Assembly: GCA_020724465.1 (NCBI GenBank)
Contig: DYGX01000015.1
Span: 1-64,000, forward strand
Reading direction: 5' to 3'
From: Thermoflexus sp.
Lineage (GTDB): Bacteria > Chloroflexota > Anaerolineae > Aggregatilineales > Aggregatilineaceae
DNA: 64,000 nucleotides
The notes under the pieces were generated by a model that saw only the letters and a program-made list of their open reading frames with translations, made no database searches and was not told where the DNA came from. Of the stretch, positions 8,981 through 19,700 are shown in pieces. Every line of letters starts with the position of its first letter. Position 1 is the stretch's first letter. The position numbers and the translations under genes were made by a program.

Positions 8981-10936
8981 TCACGGCACCACCTCGACGC
9001 CGTACACGTCGCTGCGCACCCAGAGCATCAGCGTTTCGCTCGGCGCCGGCTGGATACGCGTCGCGCCACGATAGAGCCACATAATCATATCACGCCACGA
9101 GAGCGAGTCGAGCGCCCAATCACGCCGGGTGATCAACGTTTTGCCCACGTAGTCCGCACCGAGCACGGGATGCGGCTCAACCGCCGGGGCGATCACGGCT
9201 GCCGTGCGCACTTCTGGCCCCAGGCCGCCGACAAAGGTGGTGTTCGGATAGCGCCGCAGCATCCAGGCCAGCGCGCCATCCCGCGGGACCTGCGCCGTGA
9301 TGTCGATCAGGTGCGGCGTCCCGTTCGCGCGCAGGCTCATCGTCTCCAGTGTCTCGTCCAGCTCGCGGATGTCGTCCGTAACCGGATCGGTGAACCACAG
9401 CATGCGCGGATCGTCCGGCGCCAGCAGAGCTGCGTGCCCACCCGCGCCCGCGCCGAACACCAGCAGCGCGCCCAGCGTTCCCAGCGCCAGACCGTGCCAG
9501 GCCGTGCGCGCGCCCCAGACGCTGCCCACCAGGAAGTAGAGAATGCCGACCAGCAGCGTGAGCAGGATCGTCAGCAGGGCGCGGAGCTGAATGAAGCCCA
9601 GCACATAGCTGAACACCTGCACGCCCTGCACCTCGGCGAGCTCGTTGCTGGCGCTGTTGCGGCTATAGAGGCCGGAGACGATCTGCTCGACCAGCGCGTC
9701 CAGACGGGTGACGCCCGCCGGCAGATCGAGCAGGATCTGCTTGCCCATCAGGACGAGGCTCAGCGCTACCGCCGCCCACAGCGCGAACGTCACCAGCGCG
9801 TGAACCGGCAAACCCCACCGTGGCACGTTCCAGACCACGCCCGGCTCGTCGGTGAGCCAGCGCGTGACGCTCAGCGCGACCAGCGTCGCCAGCGGCAGCG
9901 TCAGCCACAGGGCATGCGCGGCAGTCGCACCGGCATAGCCCAGGCCCCACACGATCCCCGCCAGCAGCCAGCCCACCAGCGCCCGCTCGAAAAAGCTGCC
10001 GTCGCGCACGGCCCGGTAGGCGGCCAGCAACCCAAACAGCGCCAGCCCTGGCTCGTAGCGCAGCGCGATCAGCAGCGGGAACGCCACCGGTGCGCCATCG
10101 GGGCGGGCGATCAGACCGCGCACCGCCCCCTGGACCACATTCCCGATGGACGACAGCCCGGCGGGCAGAAAGAACAACAGCGTGCTCAGCGCCAGCGCGA
10201 TCACGGCCGTCGCCAGCGCGCCCTGCGCCCAGGGCCAGCGCCGTGCCAGATCGCGCAGGCCGGGTCCGATCCCCGCCGCCGGGTCGTCTTCCAGCAGCCA
10301 GGCGAACAGCACGCCGAACGCCAGCCCCGGCAGCATCAGGAACCCGGCCGGCTCGACCAGCAGCGCCATCGCGCCGAAAGCGACCGTCGCCGCCACGGCG
10401 AAGGCCGCGCGCCACGTCTCGACGAAGCGCAGGACCAGCCACGGCCCCACAATCGCCAGCAGCGCCGTCCAGACCACCGGGCTAGACGTGCGCGACGCCA
10501 GCCACGCGACCGGCGAGATCGCCAGCAGAAAGCTCAGGATCAGCGGAGGCAGCGGGTTGAGGTAGCGCCGCCACAACGCAGGCGCCAGCACGAGCAGCAC
10601 GCCGCCAAGCGCGCTGGGGAAGCGTGCCGCCGCGTCCGACATGCCGCCGAAGGTGAAGGTCAGCGCGTGCAGGGCCAGCGTCAGCGGGCTGTCCGGCGTG
10701 TAGACAGGGCCGGGCACCGCTGGGTCGATCAGGCGCAACGTGCCGAGCGCCCGCCACGCCTCGCCGTCGTCGAGCGGCGCGGCACCCAGCGCGGCAAAGC
10801 GCAGCCCAACCGCCACCAGCGCCAGCAGCGCGTAGAGCAGCATTTCCGGCGACACGCGGATACCCAGCGCCGCTTCAACGCCGCCATCCGAGCGATCGCG
10901 CCCCAAAGCCGCCGCCTTGTCAACCGTCATGGTCAT
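8981..10936 (-). CDS. Polytopic membrane protein, GT-C/GT39-like
   Basis: 651-residue, strongly hydrophobic protein. After a short cytoplasmic N-terminus and a first membrane helix (LLYALLALVAVGLRFAAL) comes LDDGEAWRAL, placed like the Asp/Glu catalytic loop of GT-C glycosyltransferases that use polyprenyl-phosphate sugars. Roughly a dozen hydrophobic stretches follow. A soluble C-terminal part of about 130 residues (ADDPRMLWFTDP, YPNTTFVGGLGPEVRTAAVI) resembles the extracytoplasmic tails of archaeal and Chloroflexota GT39-like proteins. The substrate is unknown. The start at 10936 has AGGCAG upstream; an ATG two codons later is also possible. It lies 73 nt after the single-domain YYY gene. 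Confidence 0.7.
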   Translation of the reverse strand: MTMTVDKAAALGRDRSDGGVEAALGIRVSPEMLLYALLALVAVGLRFAALGAAPLDDGEAWRALGTLRLIDPAVPGPVYTPDSPLTLALHALTFTFGGMSDAAARFPSALGGVLLVLAPALWRRYLNPLPPLILSFLLAISPVAWLASRTSSPVVWTALLAIVGPWLVLRFVETWRAAFAVAATVAFGAMALLVEPAGFLMLPGLAFGVLFAWLLEDDPAAGIGPGLRDLARRWPWAQGALATAVIALALSTLLFFLPAGLSSIGNVVQGAVRGLIARPDGAPVAFPLLIALRYEPGLALFGLLAAYRAVRDGSFFERALVGWLLAGIVWGLGYAGATAAHALWLTLPLATLVALSVTRWLTDEPGVVWNVPRWGLPVHALVTFALWAAVALSLVLMGKQILLDLPAGVTRLDALVEQIVSGLYSRNSASNELAEVQGVQVFSYVLGFIQLRALLTILLTLLVGILYFLVGSVWGARTAWHGLALGTLGALLVFGAGAGGHAALLAPDDPRMLWFTDPVTDDIRELDETLETMSLRANGTPHLIDITAQVPRDGALAWMLRRYPNTTFVGGLGPEVRTAAVIAPAVEPHPVLGADYVGKTLITRRDWALDSLSWRDMIMWLYRGATRIQPAPSETLMLWVRSDVYGVEVVP

Positions 10937-11009
10937 CTGCCTTGCCCTCGCCTCATTCCACGTGAACCGGCGTCAAAGGCCGCGATTGGACATGCTGTGG
11001 CACACATGC

Positions 11010-13718
11010 CTAATTCGGCGCCACACGGTAAACGGCAACGCCGCCCCCGGCGCAAACCGGCGTCAGCACCTGCTCGAACTTCGCCAGCCCCAGCTCGTAC
11101 TCGCGCCGCCGGCTGAGGTCATCGCCGGCCAGCCGCGCGATCATCTGCCGCTCTGCCCCGCCGACCGCGATATAGTCGATCCCGTACCGGTCGATGATCG
11201 CCCAGGCGCGATCCCAATCCTGCGTGGTGTACAGCTCCTGCACGTCGAGGATGCGGTCGCGGTACTGGCCGTTTTCGCGGCGCGCGTCGGTCACCTCAGG
11301 ATACGTCGGCCCGCGCCACTGGCCCTCGTGCCCCTGCCAGCCCATCAGCGTCGGCGTGCCGGTCAGCGCGCTAAAGCGGCTGTACGACGGATTATACCCG
11401 CCCGGAAATGGCGCCTCGGCGATGATCGCGTCGCCAGGGCGGTCCAGCGCCGCGAAGCACTCCACAACCTGATACTCGCCGCTGCCCAGAAACCCGGCGA
11501 AGGTCGGGCGCCCGTCGAGCGTCAGCGGCGGAAGGGTCGGACATTCGGCGCCGGGCGTCTCCATGCAGGCGTCGCGCTGCGCCTTGACCTGCCGGCGATC
11601 GAGGTCATCGTCGAGCGCCCGCGTCTGAAACGCCAGCCAGGGGTAAATCATCCCCGCCGCGAACAGCACGAAAATGACCGTGCCCAGCAGCAGGCGGCCG
11701 ATCGACGGCGCCAGCGAGCGCTCGAAGGCAGGCGCACGCCCGGCCAGCAGCGACCACACGGCGAACCCGCCCGCCAGGCTGAACAGCAGCCAGCCCTGAT
11801 AGTAGAGCTTGAAGACGGTGTTGATCCGCACGCCGAAATTGTCGCGCAGATACAGGAAATCCGGCACCAGCGTCAGCACCGCGCCCGCGCCGATCAGCAG
11901 CAGCGCGAAGCCGGTCGCCGGGCTGAAAGGCAGCGACGGCGACTCGACAGGTTCTTCGCCATCCGCTTCCCCGGCGGGCTCGCGCCCGTCCGCCCGCGCG
12001 AACAGCAGCCCCACCACCGCGCCGATCATCGCCAGCAGGAGCAGCTCGCTCGGCACGCCGGGCAGCCGCGCCCGCAGAATATCCGGCAGGTGATCGCCGA
12101 GCGGCAGCGCAAAATCCGCCCCGCGAAAGATCGCCCCCCGGATGGACTGGTTGTCGTAGAACACCACGCCCAGCGCGGCCATCAGCACCAGTAGCCCGAA
12201 CCCGGCCAGAAACGCCGCCAGCAGCCCGGTCTGCCCATCGAAGCGCCACCCCGCGCGCCGCACCTCAACGATCAGGAAGGCGACCAGCACGACCAGGAAG
12301 AAGCCGAACTGCAAGAAATACTGCTGCCACGCGGTCGGATAGATCACGTTCGGTAGCACGCCGCCCGCCTGCGAGGTGAAGCTGATGATCCACGGCAGAT
12401 ACAGCAGCACCGTCAGCGCGCCGATGACCAGCGCAAAGCGGAGCGTCTCCCACAGGTCGCGCGTCGCCAGCCAGCCGCCGCGCCGGATCAGGCGGCGCAG
12501 CGCCTCCGCGCCGACCAGCAGCACCAGATAGACCGCGTCCCACGAGTTGACGAACACCATCCCGCCGACCCAGATCGCGTAGAGCGGATATTCGAGCGGG
12601 TGCAGCGGCGTGCCGCGCAGGACCAGGTTCAGCGCCAGCGCGACCGCCAGCACCGCGAACGGCAGCGCCAGCACGTGCGGATGCATGTCCGCCAGTACGA
12701 AACTGAAGCTGGGAAACTCGGCGATGGGCTGCGCGCCTTCCGGCTGCCCGGCGAGGTCAAGATCGTGGATCACGCGGCTGTAGCGGAACCACCACCAGTT
12801 GCGCGGCGCGTCCCACTGCTGTAGCGGTTGAGAGTCGCCCGCCCATGTCAGCTCGGCGACGGCGGTCGATCCCCCGCGTTCGGGCACGTCCCAGAAGTCG
12901 AAATACCCCGCGCCGACCACGCCCGAAGCGTAGCCGCGATAGGGCAGCTCGACCAGCGCCGTGCCCAGGTTGCCCATCAACACCAGGAAGCACGTCGCCA
13001 GCAGCCCTGTCGCGATCGCCCCGCCCGCGCCGGACGGTCGCAAGCGCCAGCGCGCCGCCGACTGCACGAGGTTATAGACCACGCCCAGCGCGCCGACGCC
13101 CGCCTGCGCGAACAGCGTCGCCAGCATCAGGTTGAACGCCACCCCGCTGTTGACCGCGCTCAGGTCCGCCAGCATCGCGGCGATCAGATAGCCGAAGTAG
13201 TAGTAGCTGATCGCGTACCCGGCCAGCCACGCGTCATGCGGCGGAAAAGTCTCGCTGGCGCGGATGCTGTTGAGGAACATGATCTCCATCGGCTTTTCGG
13301 TGCTGTACATCTCCGGATAGTGCGCCCGGAACAGCGCCCAGCCGAAGAACAGCGCCGCGAACAGCAATTCGCTCACCACGATCAGCGCGGCGTGCTCGCG
13401 CAGCCACGCGCGGAGCGGCGCGCGCTCCGGCCAGCGCAGATACGCCGCCACGCTCAGCACGCCGACCGCCAGCCACGCAAACGCCGCGCTCCCCGGCGTG
13501 TTGTGCAGCAGGCCCAGGCTGCCGAGGAACCAGAAGACGAAGCCGGTCAGCATCAGCCCGGCAGCCCGTGCCAGCGTATAGCCGCGGTCCGGCAGGCCGC
13601 CGAGGATGCGATACAGCAGCGGCCAGGTCAACGCGCCGGCGATCGTGGTCAGCAGCCACCACGCCAGCAGCCCGCCGCCTTCGCGGCCCAACCAGTCGCC
13701 GATCAATGCCAGGTCCAT
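11010..13718 (-). CDS. DUF2298 / Chlor_Arch_YYY membrane protein, single-domain form
   Basis: 902-residue integral membrane protein of the family modelled by TIGR03662, whose function is unknown. The name-giving YYYFGY lies near residue 172 (AISYYYFGYLIAAML). A second conserved block, AEFPSFSFVLADMHPHVLALP near residue 339, has acidic and histidine residues suited to metal or sugar-phosphate binding. A further block GTPTLMGWQGHEGQWRG lies in the soluble C-terminal region, where YGIDYIAVGGAERQ resembles the tail of archaeal glycosyltransferases. The 2365-residue paralogue ends only 32 nt upstream, so the two are likely co-expressed and may act together. The ATG at 13718 is the only sensible start. 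Confidence 0.9.
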   Translation of the reverse strand: MDLALIGDWLGREGGGLLAWWLLTTIAGALTWPLLYRILGGLPDRGYTLARAAGLMLTGFVFWFLGSLGLLHNTPGSAAFAWLAVGVLSVAAYLRWPERAPLRAWLREHAALIVVSELLFAALFFGWALFRAHYPEMYSTEKPMEIMFLNSIRASETFPPHDAWLAGYAISYYYFGYLIAAMLADLSAVNSGVAFNLMLATLFAQAGVGALGVVYNLVQSAARWRLRPSGAGGAIATGLLATCFLVLMGNLGTALVELPYRGYASGVVGAGYFDFWDVPERGGSTAVAELTWAGDSQPLQQWDAPRNWWWFRYSRVIHDLDLAGQPEGAQPIAEFPSFSFVLADMHPHVLALPFAVLAVALALNLVLRGTPLHPLEYPLYAIWVGGMVFVNSWDAVYLVLLVGAEALRRLIRRGGWLATRDLWETLRFALVIGALTVLLYLPWIISFTSQAGGVLPNVIYPTAWQQYFLQFGFFLVVLVAFLIVEVRRAGWRFDGQTGLLAAFLAGFGLLVLMAALGVVFYDNQSIRGAIFRGADFALPLGDHLPDILRARLPGVPSELLLLAMIGAVVGLLFARADGREPAGEADGEEPVESPSLPFSPATGFALLLIGAGAVLTLVPDFLYLRDNFGVRINTVFKLYYQGWLLFSLAGGFAVWSLLAGRAPAFERSLAPSIGRLLLGTVIFVLFAAGMIYPWLAFQTRALDDDLDRRQVKAQRDACMETPGAECPTLPPLTLDGRPTFAGFLGSGEYQVVECFAALDRPGDAIIAEAPFPGGYNPSYSRFSALTGTPTLMGWQGHEGQWRGPTYPEVTDARRENGQYRDRILDVQELYTTQDWDRAWAIIDRYGIDYIAVGGAERQMIARLAGDDLSRRREYELGLAKFEQVLTPVCAGGGVAVYRVAPN

Positions 13719-13750
13719 ACCGTCGTGGGTTTCACTCCCCCTGAGGGCGC

Positions 13751-16700
13751 TCAGCGCGCCGCGAGACTTTCGGGCAGCGCCGCGCCGCGCACCACGCGAT
13801 AAATCCGATCATAATATACCGATTCCGCCGGGCAGTCCTCGACGGCCAGCGTCGCATAGTCGATGCAGCGCGGCGCCTCGTACACGATCTCCAGCAGCCC
13901 CATCTCCGCCATCCGCTCGAACTTCGCCAGCCCTGGCGCGTGCCCGGCGGTCATCATCCCGGTTACCGGATCCGCCTCGAAATCCCCGTACAGCGCGTGT
14001 TCCAGCGTGCCGACGATGATGTATTCAACCTCGTAGTGCCGCAGCAGCTTCCAGGCAGCGCGGATCGCGTCCGCCATCGACGTGTCCTGCGCGGGCACGC
14101 CGACGGCCTGCGGCAGCCCCGTCGCCGGATCGGCGCCCAGCGCCGGCTGCGGCAGGGTATAGATCGCGGCGACGTTGTTCTCGCGCGCCTGGACCAGCAG
14201 CGGCAGGTTGTCCAGGCCGCGCTGCTGCGTCTGGTGCCAGCGCCAGCCGAGGATCGTCGGCAGGCCGGTGTTGATGCTGATGCGCCCGTTCCAGGCGTAT
14301 TCGGACGGGAAGCGCCGCCCTTCGACGATCACCGGCGTCCCCTCGACATTTTCCTGCAACCAGCGGATGATCGCGTAATCGCCCGCCAGGCTGAAAGCGG
14401 CGTTGCCTTCGTAGTGGCGCGCGTGTTTCATATATTCCAGGCCATCGAGCGTCAGGGGCGTCTCGGCCTTGTTGAAGCGGTCCTCGAAGCGCGCCCGCGT
14501 CGCCATGATCGGGTACAGCAGGCCAAGCGCGATCAGCAGGCCCAGCGCCCCCTGCCAGACGGCGCGCAGCGGCGGCGCCCAGCGATAGGTCACCTGCAGC
14601 ATCCACGCCAGCGCGATCCCGCCGGCGATGCTCAGCAGGAACCACACCTGCAAGTAGAACTTGAAGACCGTGTTCTGGCGGCCAATGTCGCCGTCCAGCA
14701 CCACCAGCTCCACCCCCAGCGAGATCGCCAGCGCCAGCACAATCAGCGCGTACACGGCGCGCAACAGCGGCGCCTGGCGCGGCAGGAAGAACAGCAGCGT
14801 CGCCCACGCGATCAGGGGCACGACAAGCTGGGCAACCGGCACCTGGCGCACGCCGAACACTATCGAGAACAGCACGATCGCCACCAGCGCCAGCCCCACC
14901 CCGATCACCGGCACGGCCAGCCCTTCCAGCTCGCGCACGCGGACCCGCCGCAGCCAGCGTGCCGTCTGCCAGACCAGGAACGAGATCGCGATGAAGATGA
15001 AAATGCCGTGGATGTACAGGTACGCCCACAGCGGCGTTGTCTCCGCTTCCCAGGGCTTGATCGAGCTGTAGGGCGTGGCGAAATAGCGCGTGAAGGGCAG
15101 CGCCACCACGAACACGATGGCCACGAAAGCGATCACCTGCCCCAGCCAGCCCAGCAACTGGGGCCGGTCGATCCGCGCCCGCAGCGCGATCAGCAGCGCC
15201 AGATAGACACCCACTACCACTGCCAGCCCGCCCACGATCCACACCAGCACGCTGGTGGCCGTGATCGACGGGTCGATCAGCGTCTCGCCCAGGCGCAGGC
15301 CGCGGCGAAGCTGCTCGTCCGCCCGAATCCGCTGCACCACATAGAGCGCGACACGCGCCGCCCCTGCCAGCGGCACGATCAGCAGCAGCGGCCACAGCTC
15401 GCGCACGCGGCCCGGTCGCAGCAACGCCCACAGACGCCCGGCGGTAGGTGAAGGGGGCTGGTGGCCGGTCGCGCGCACCGCCGCCAGCCAGGCCGCATAC
15501 GTCAGCCCGGCGGCGCCCAGGATCAGGAAGGTGATCCAGTCCCAGGTGTTGGTCGGGCGCAGGATGCCGACTGCCAGCCCGCCGATGGCCAGCGCCAGCC
15601 CGGCTTCCCACCGGCGGCGCAGATGCCACCCGGCCCCGTTGATCTCGGCCAGCAGCCACAGCAGCGCCAGCAGGTAGACGGGCATGGAGATCATGTGCGC
15701 GTGCAGATCGCCGTAGAGGAAAGTGAAATACGGCATCTCGTTGATGGCATTGTGCCCCGCCCCGCCGGGCAGCTCGCTGATGATGCGCGTCGGCCCCCAA
15801 TGCCAGCGGTTGGAGTAGACCGACAGCGGCTCGCCGTCCAGCACGCGGGCCAGCCCTCGCAGAAAAGCGCGAAGCTGCCCGCGCAGGTTGCTCAGGCCAT
15901 AATCCCAGATGCGCGTCAGCGGGGGGTGCTTGGCCCGCTCGGCGATGTAGGCATCCGTGCGCGCCTGTGCCTCGGCCACGAGCGCGCCCAGCTCGAAATC
16001 GGCCGGGTCGCGCCCGGTGTCGTCGCGGAATTCTTCCAGCGCTTCCCGGTAATAGCGGTCGTAGATCGCCGTGCGCTGGCTTTCCAGCTCCGCACGGACC
16101 ACCTGGCTCAGCAGGGGTTGCTGTTGCCAGCCGTCCAGCGCAGCGACCTCGCGCACGAACACCAGCACCGTCCCCAGGTTGCCGATCACGATCGCCAGCA
16201 CCAGCGCCAGGATTCCGGCAACCCAGGCGCTGCCGCGTGGGGCGCGCGCCTCGCTGTGCAGCGCCGGCGGCTCGGCGGGGAGCGCCTCAAGCGCCGCCGA
16301 CGCTTCTGCCGGGGGCAGCGCCGCGTCGTGCGTCGCACCGGTGATCTGCCCTGGCCGGATGGCGCGCGCCCGGACCCAGTTGTAGGCGATGCTAAAGACG
16401 CCCAGGCCGGTCATCGCGTAGAGCGTCGGGATGATCAGGTTGTAGGCGATGGCCGGATCCAGCCCCAGCAGCTTGACCGGCGCGCCGACGATCACATAGC
16501 CGAAGTAGTAGTAATTGATGTAGCCGCCCGCGAACCAGGGGTCAATCGGCGGGAAGATCGTGCTGCGCAGCACGCCGTTGAAATAGGCCAGGTCCATCGG
16601 CTTCTCGCCGCCCAGCCCGCTCTGCCACAGGTCCGGGTTGCCCAGCCGCACGCCCAGGAACGCCAGGAACAACACCAGCCCCAGCATCTCAACCGCCAGC

Positions 16701-19700
16701 AGATGCCGCCAGTTGGCGCGCAGATAGCGGCGCAGGGCGGCACGGCGGCTCCACCCGGCAACCAGCGCCAGCCCCACCAGCCCCAGCACAATCAGCGCCA
16801 GACCGGTGCGCGTCCAGGTTAGCAGCTTGAGCGTGCCGCCCACCCACGCGATCCACGCGACCAGCAGCCACGCCGTGATCCGCGCCGCCGGGAAGGCGCG
16901 GTCAGCCAGGGCCGGGAAGGTCGCGAACAGCAATGGCCAGACCAGCCACCCCACCCCCGCGATCGCCAGCCACCAGAGGATGACGGCAGCGACCTGGTTG
17001 CGGTTGATCAGCGCGTCGAGGTTGAACAGCTCGCGCCACGTCCCGCCCGCGCGCTGGATCGCCCACTGATCCGCGGTGAACTGGAGCAGCGTGGGCGCCT
17101 GCGACGCCTGGACTGCGTCCCACGCGAACAGCCCAACTGGCTCCGGATCGGGTGTGTAGCCGGGCACGGCGGCGGTCACCGGGCGGCGCGAGACGCTGTT
17201 GAGAAGCGCGGCGGTGTTCTCCGGCGAGTAGGCGTCCGTCTTGCGGAAGACCAGCACTGCCGGGTGGTCGTAAACGTGGTAGGCTTCTTCAGCTTCCCAG
17301 TGCTCGTTGAGCCACGCCGGATGATCGTCGGTCGGCAGAATCTGGTCCGGAATGGTGATCGGCCCCAGGCGCGGGTATGACTCAAACGTCTTGACCAGCT
17401 CAAAGCCAAGCCGCCCGTCGAACAGCGCGTCGTAAAACGCCATCGTCATCGGCCAGCGCATAGGGATGCGGCTGAGCGAGTCGTAAAAGCGGTTGCTGGT
17501 GATAACGATGTAATCCGCCTGGTCGAGCGCGTTGGTCATGGCGGCGAACTTCTGGTCGTTGTCCTCGGCCACCATCCACAGCTTGAGGCCCTGGTAATGC
17601 GCGCCGTACATCCCGATCGCGCCGCAGTCGTAGCCGGACAGGCCCGAGGGCAGATCGTCGCGGTAGAAAACATCGCCCGGCAGCGGGCACACCGGCCAGG
17701 GGACCGGGTCATCCCAGTCGCCTTCCCAGGCGATCACCGGGCCCGAGGTGTAGATCGGGTCCTCGGCCTCGATCACCAGCGTGGCAACCTGCGGGATGCC
17801 CGCCTCGTCGAACCTGCGCACCGGCAGCGGCGGGTCGAAGGTCAGCGTGCGGGGCGATCCCAGCCGGTTAGCGCCCGCGCTCAGGTCTTCCTCGATGGTC
17901 ACCGTGCGCGTCTCGCCGTCCGGCCCGATCAGCGTAAAGCGCACGCGTTCCGGCGCGGCGTCGCCCAGCGGATCGCCCAAATGCGGGATCTCGACCGTCT
18001 CGATCACGCCGTCGATTGGGATCGTGAACTGAACCCGATCGCTGCCGCCGACCGTCCAGTGCGTCGGCGTGGCGGGGATGTCGTCGCCGTAACCCCGGAT
18101 CAGCGGCGGCGTGTCGAAGCTGAGGTTCAGGCCGCTCACGGTGTCGTCCAGCACGGACTGGACGCCGATTGTCACCGCGTCGAGCGACGTCCCACCGCCG
18201 TCCAGCACCCCGCTGATGACCGCGATCGGCCCGCCGTCGAGCGCCGTGATCTCCAGCGCGTAGGGCGGAGTCCCCGACGCGCTCGCCGTCGCTGGCGCCA
18301 GCACCACCTCGTCTTCAACGTCGATCCGGTAGCCCGTGCCGTAAGGTGCATCGCTGCGCGACAGGTCGCGTGCCAGCGTGCCTTCCCACTCAAGCTGGCG
18401 CCCGAGGAACAGGTCGTTGCGCCACAGGCGAACGCGCAGCGTCTCCGGTTCAGGGTCGCCATCCGGATCGGTCAGGTGGTGGAAGGTCACGGCAAAGACG
18501 CGCGCCTCGCCGGGCACGCTGAACGCCACCTCTGCCGACTCGCCCTGCTCCAGCCGCAGCACCCGGGGCGCCGGCGCGACCGTCCCGCGCCCGATGTTGA
18601 CCAGCTTGCGCCGGCCATCCGGCGCGTCGATCCAGATGCCAAAATCGCCCGGCACCGTTTCCTGGAACCAGCGCGACGCGGCTACGCGCGTGAGCTGCGT
18701 GCGGTGGATAGTGTGGAAGCCGAAGCCAAACAGCGCGGTATAGCCGTAGACCAGCGCGACCAGCCCAACCGCGCCGCCCAGCGCCCAGCGCCGGGCCGTG
18801 TCCGGCCGGGCGCGATAGCCCCGCCACGCCGCGGCGACGAGTCGGATCAGGCCCCACGCGGCAAGCAGCGCCAGCGGCGGGTAGATGGGCAGGAAATAGC
18901 GCATGGTCGTCACCCAGCGCCCGCCCAGCCACGCGGAGACGATCAGCACCCAGGCGAACGGGATCAGGTGGCGCGTCCACTGCGGGCGGGCGCGCACGAT
19001 GCCCAGCCCGGCCCACGCCCACGCCCCCCACGCCACCAACCCCAGCGGCGGACCAAAGCCCCACAGCACGATATTGCGCCAGGGGAACAGGTACGGCGTG
19101 CGGCTGGCCCATTGGTGATTGGGCGGCCCGTCCCACTGACCCGACGTCAGCACGGCGGACTCGCGAATGTCCTCAAGCCAGCCGGGGTTAAAGCGCAGGC
19201 CCCAGATCTCCGGGCCGAGGAAGGCGTGCGGCTGCAACAGCCGGAAGGTCACCAGGGCCACGACCGCCGCTGCCATCACGCCGCTGAGTGCATGCGCGAC
19301 AATGTGCGATCGCTGCGAGCGGTCCAGGGCGCGATCCAGCACCGGCAGCAAGCGGATCGCCGCGGCCAGCACGATGATCCCGGCCAGCGGCGCGACGTTG
19401 ATGCGGCTGGCGACTGCCCCGCCCAGCGCCGCGCCGAACAGCGCGTAATCGGCCAGATCGGTCACATCGAGGATCAGCAGCGCCACGCCGCCCAGTGCCA
19501 CCAGCAGCGCCGCCCACGGCGCCAGCGCGTCGAGCAGCAGGCCGCCCATCAGCGCCAGCCAGGTGATCCCCAGCGCCGCCGCCACCCACGCCGGGCGCGC
19601 GCCCGGTTCGCCTGCCCATCGCGGCCCGCGCAGCGCGCCCGAAATCAGCTCCAGGGCCAGCGCGGCCAGGGCGTAGAGCAGCGCGGCCAGGCCAAGCGCC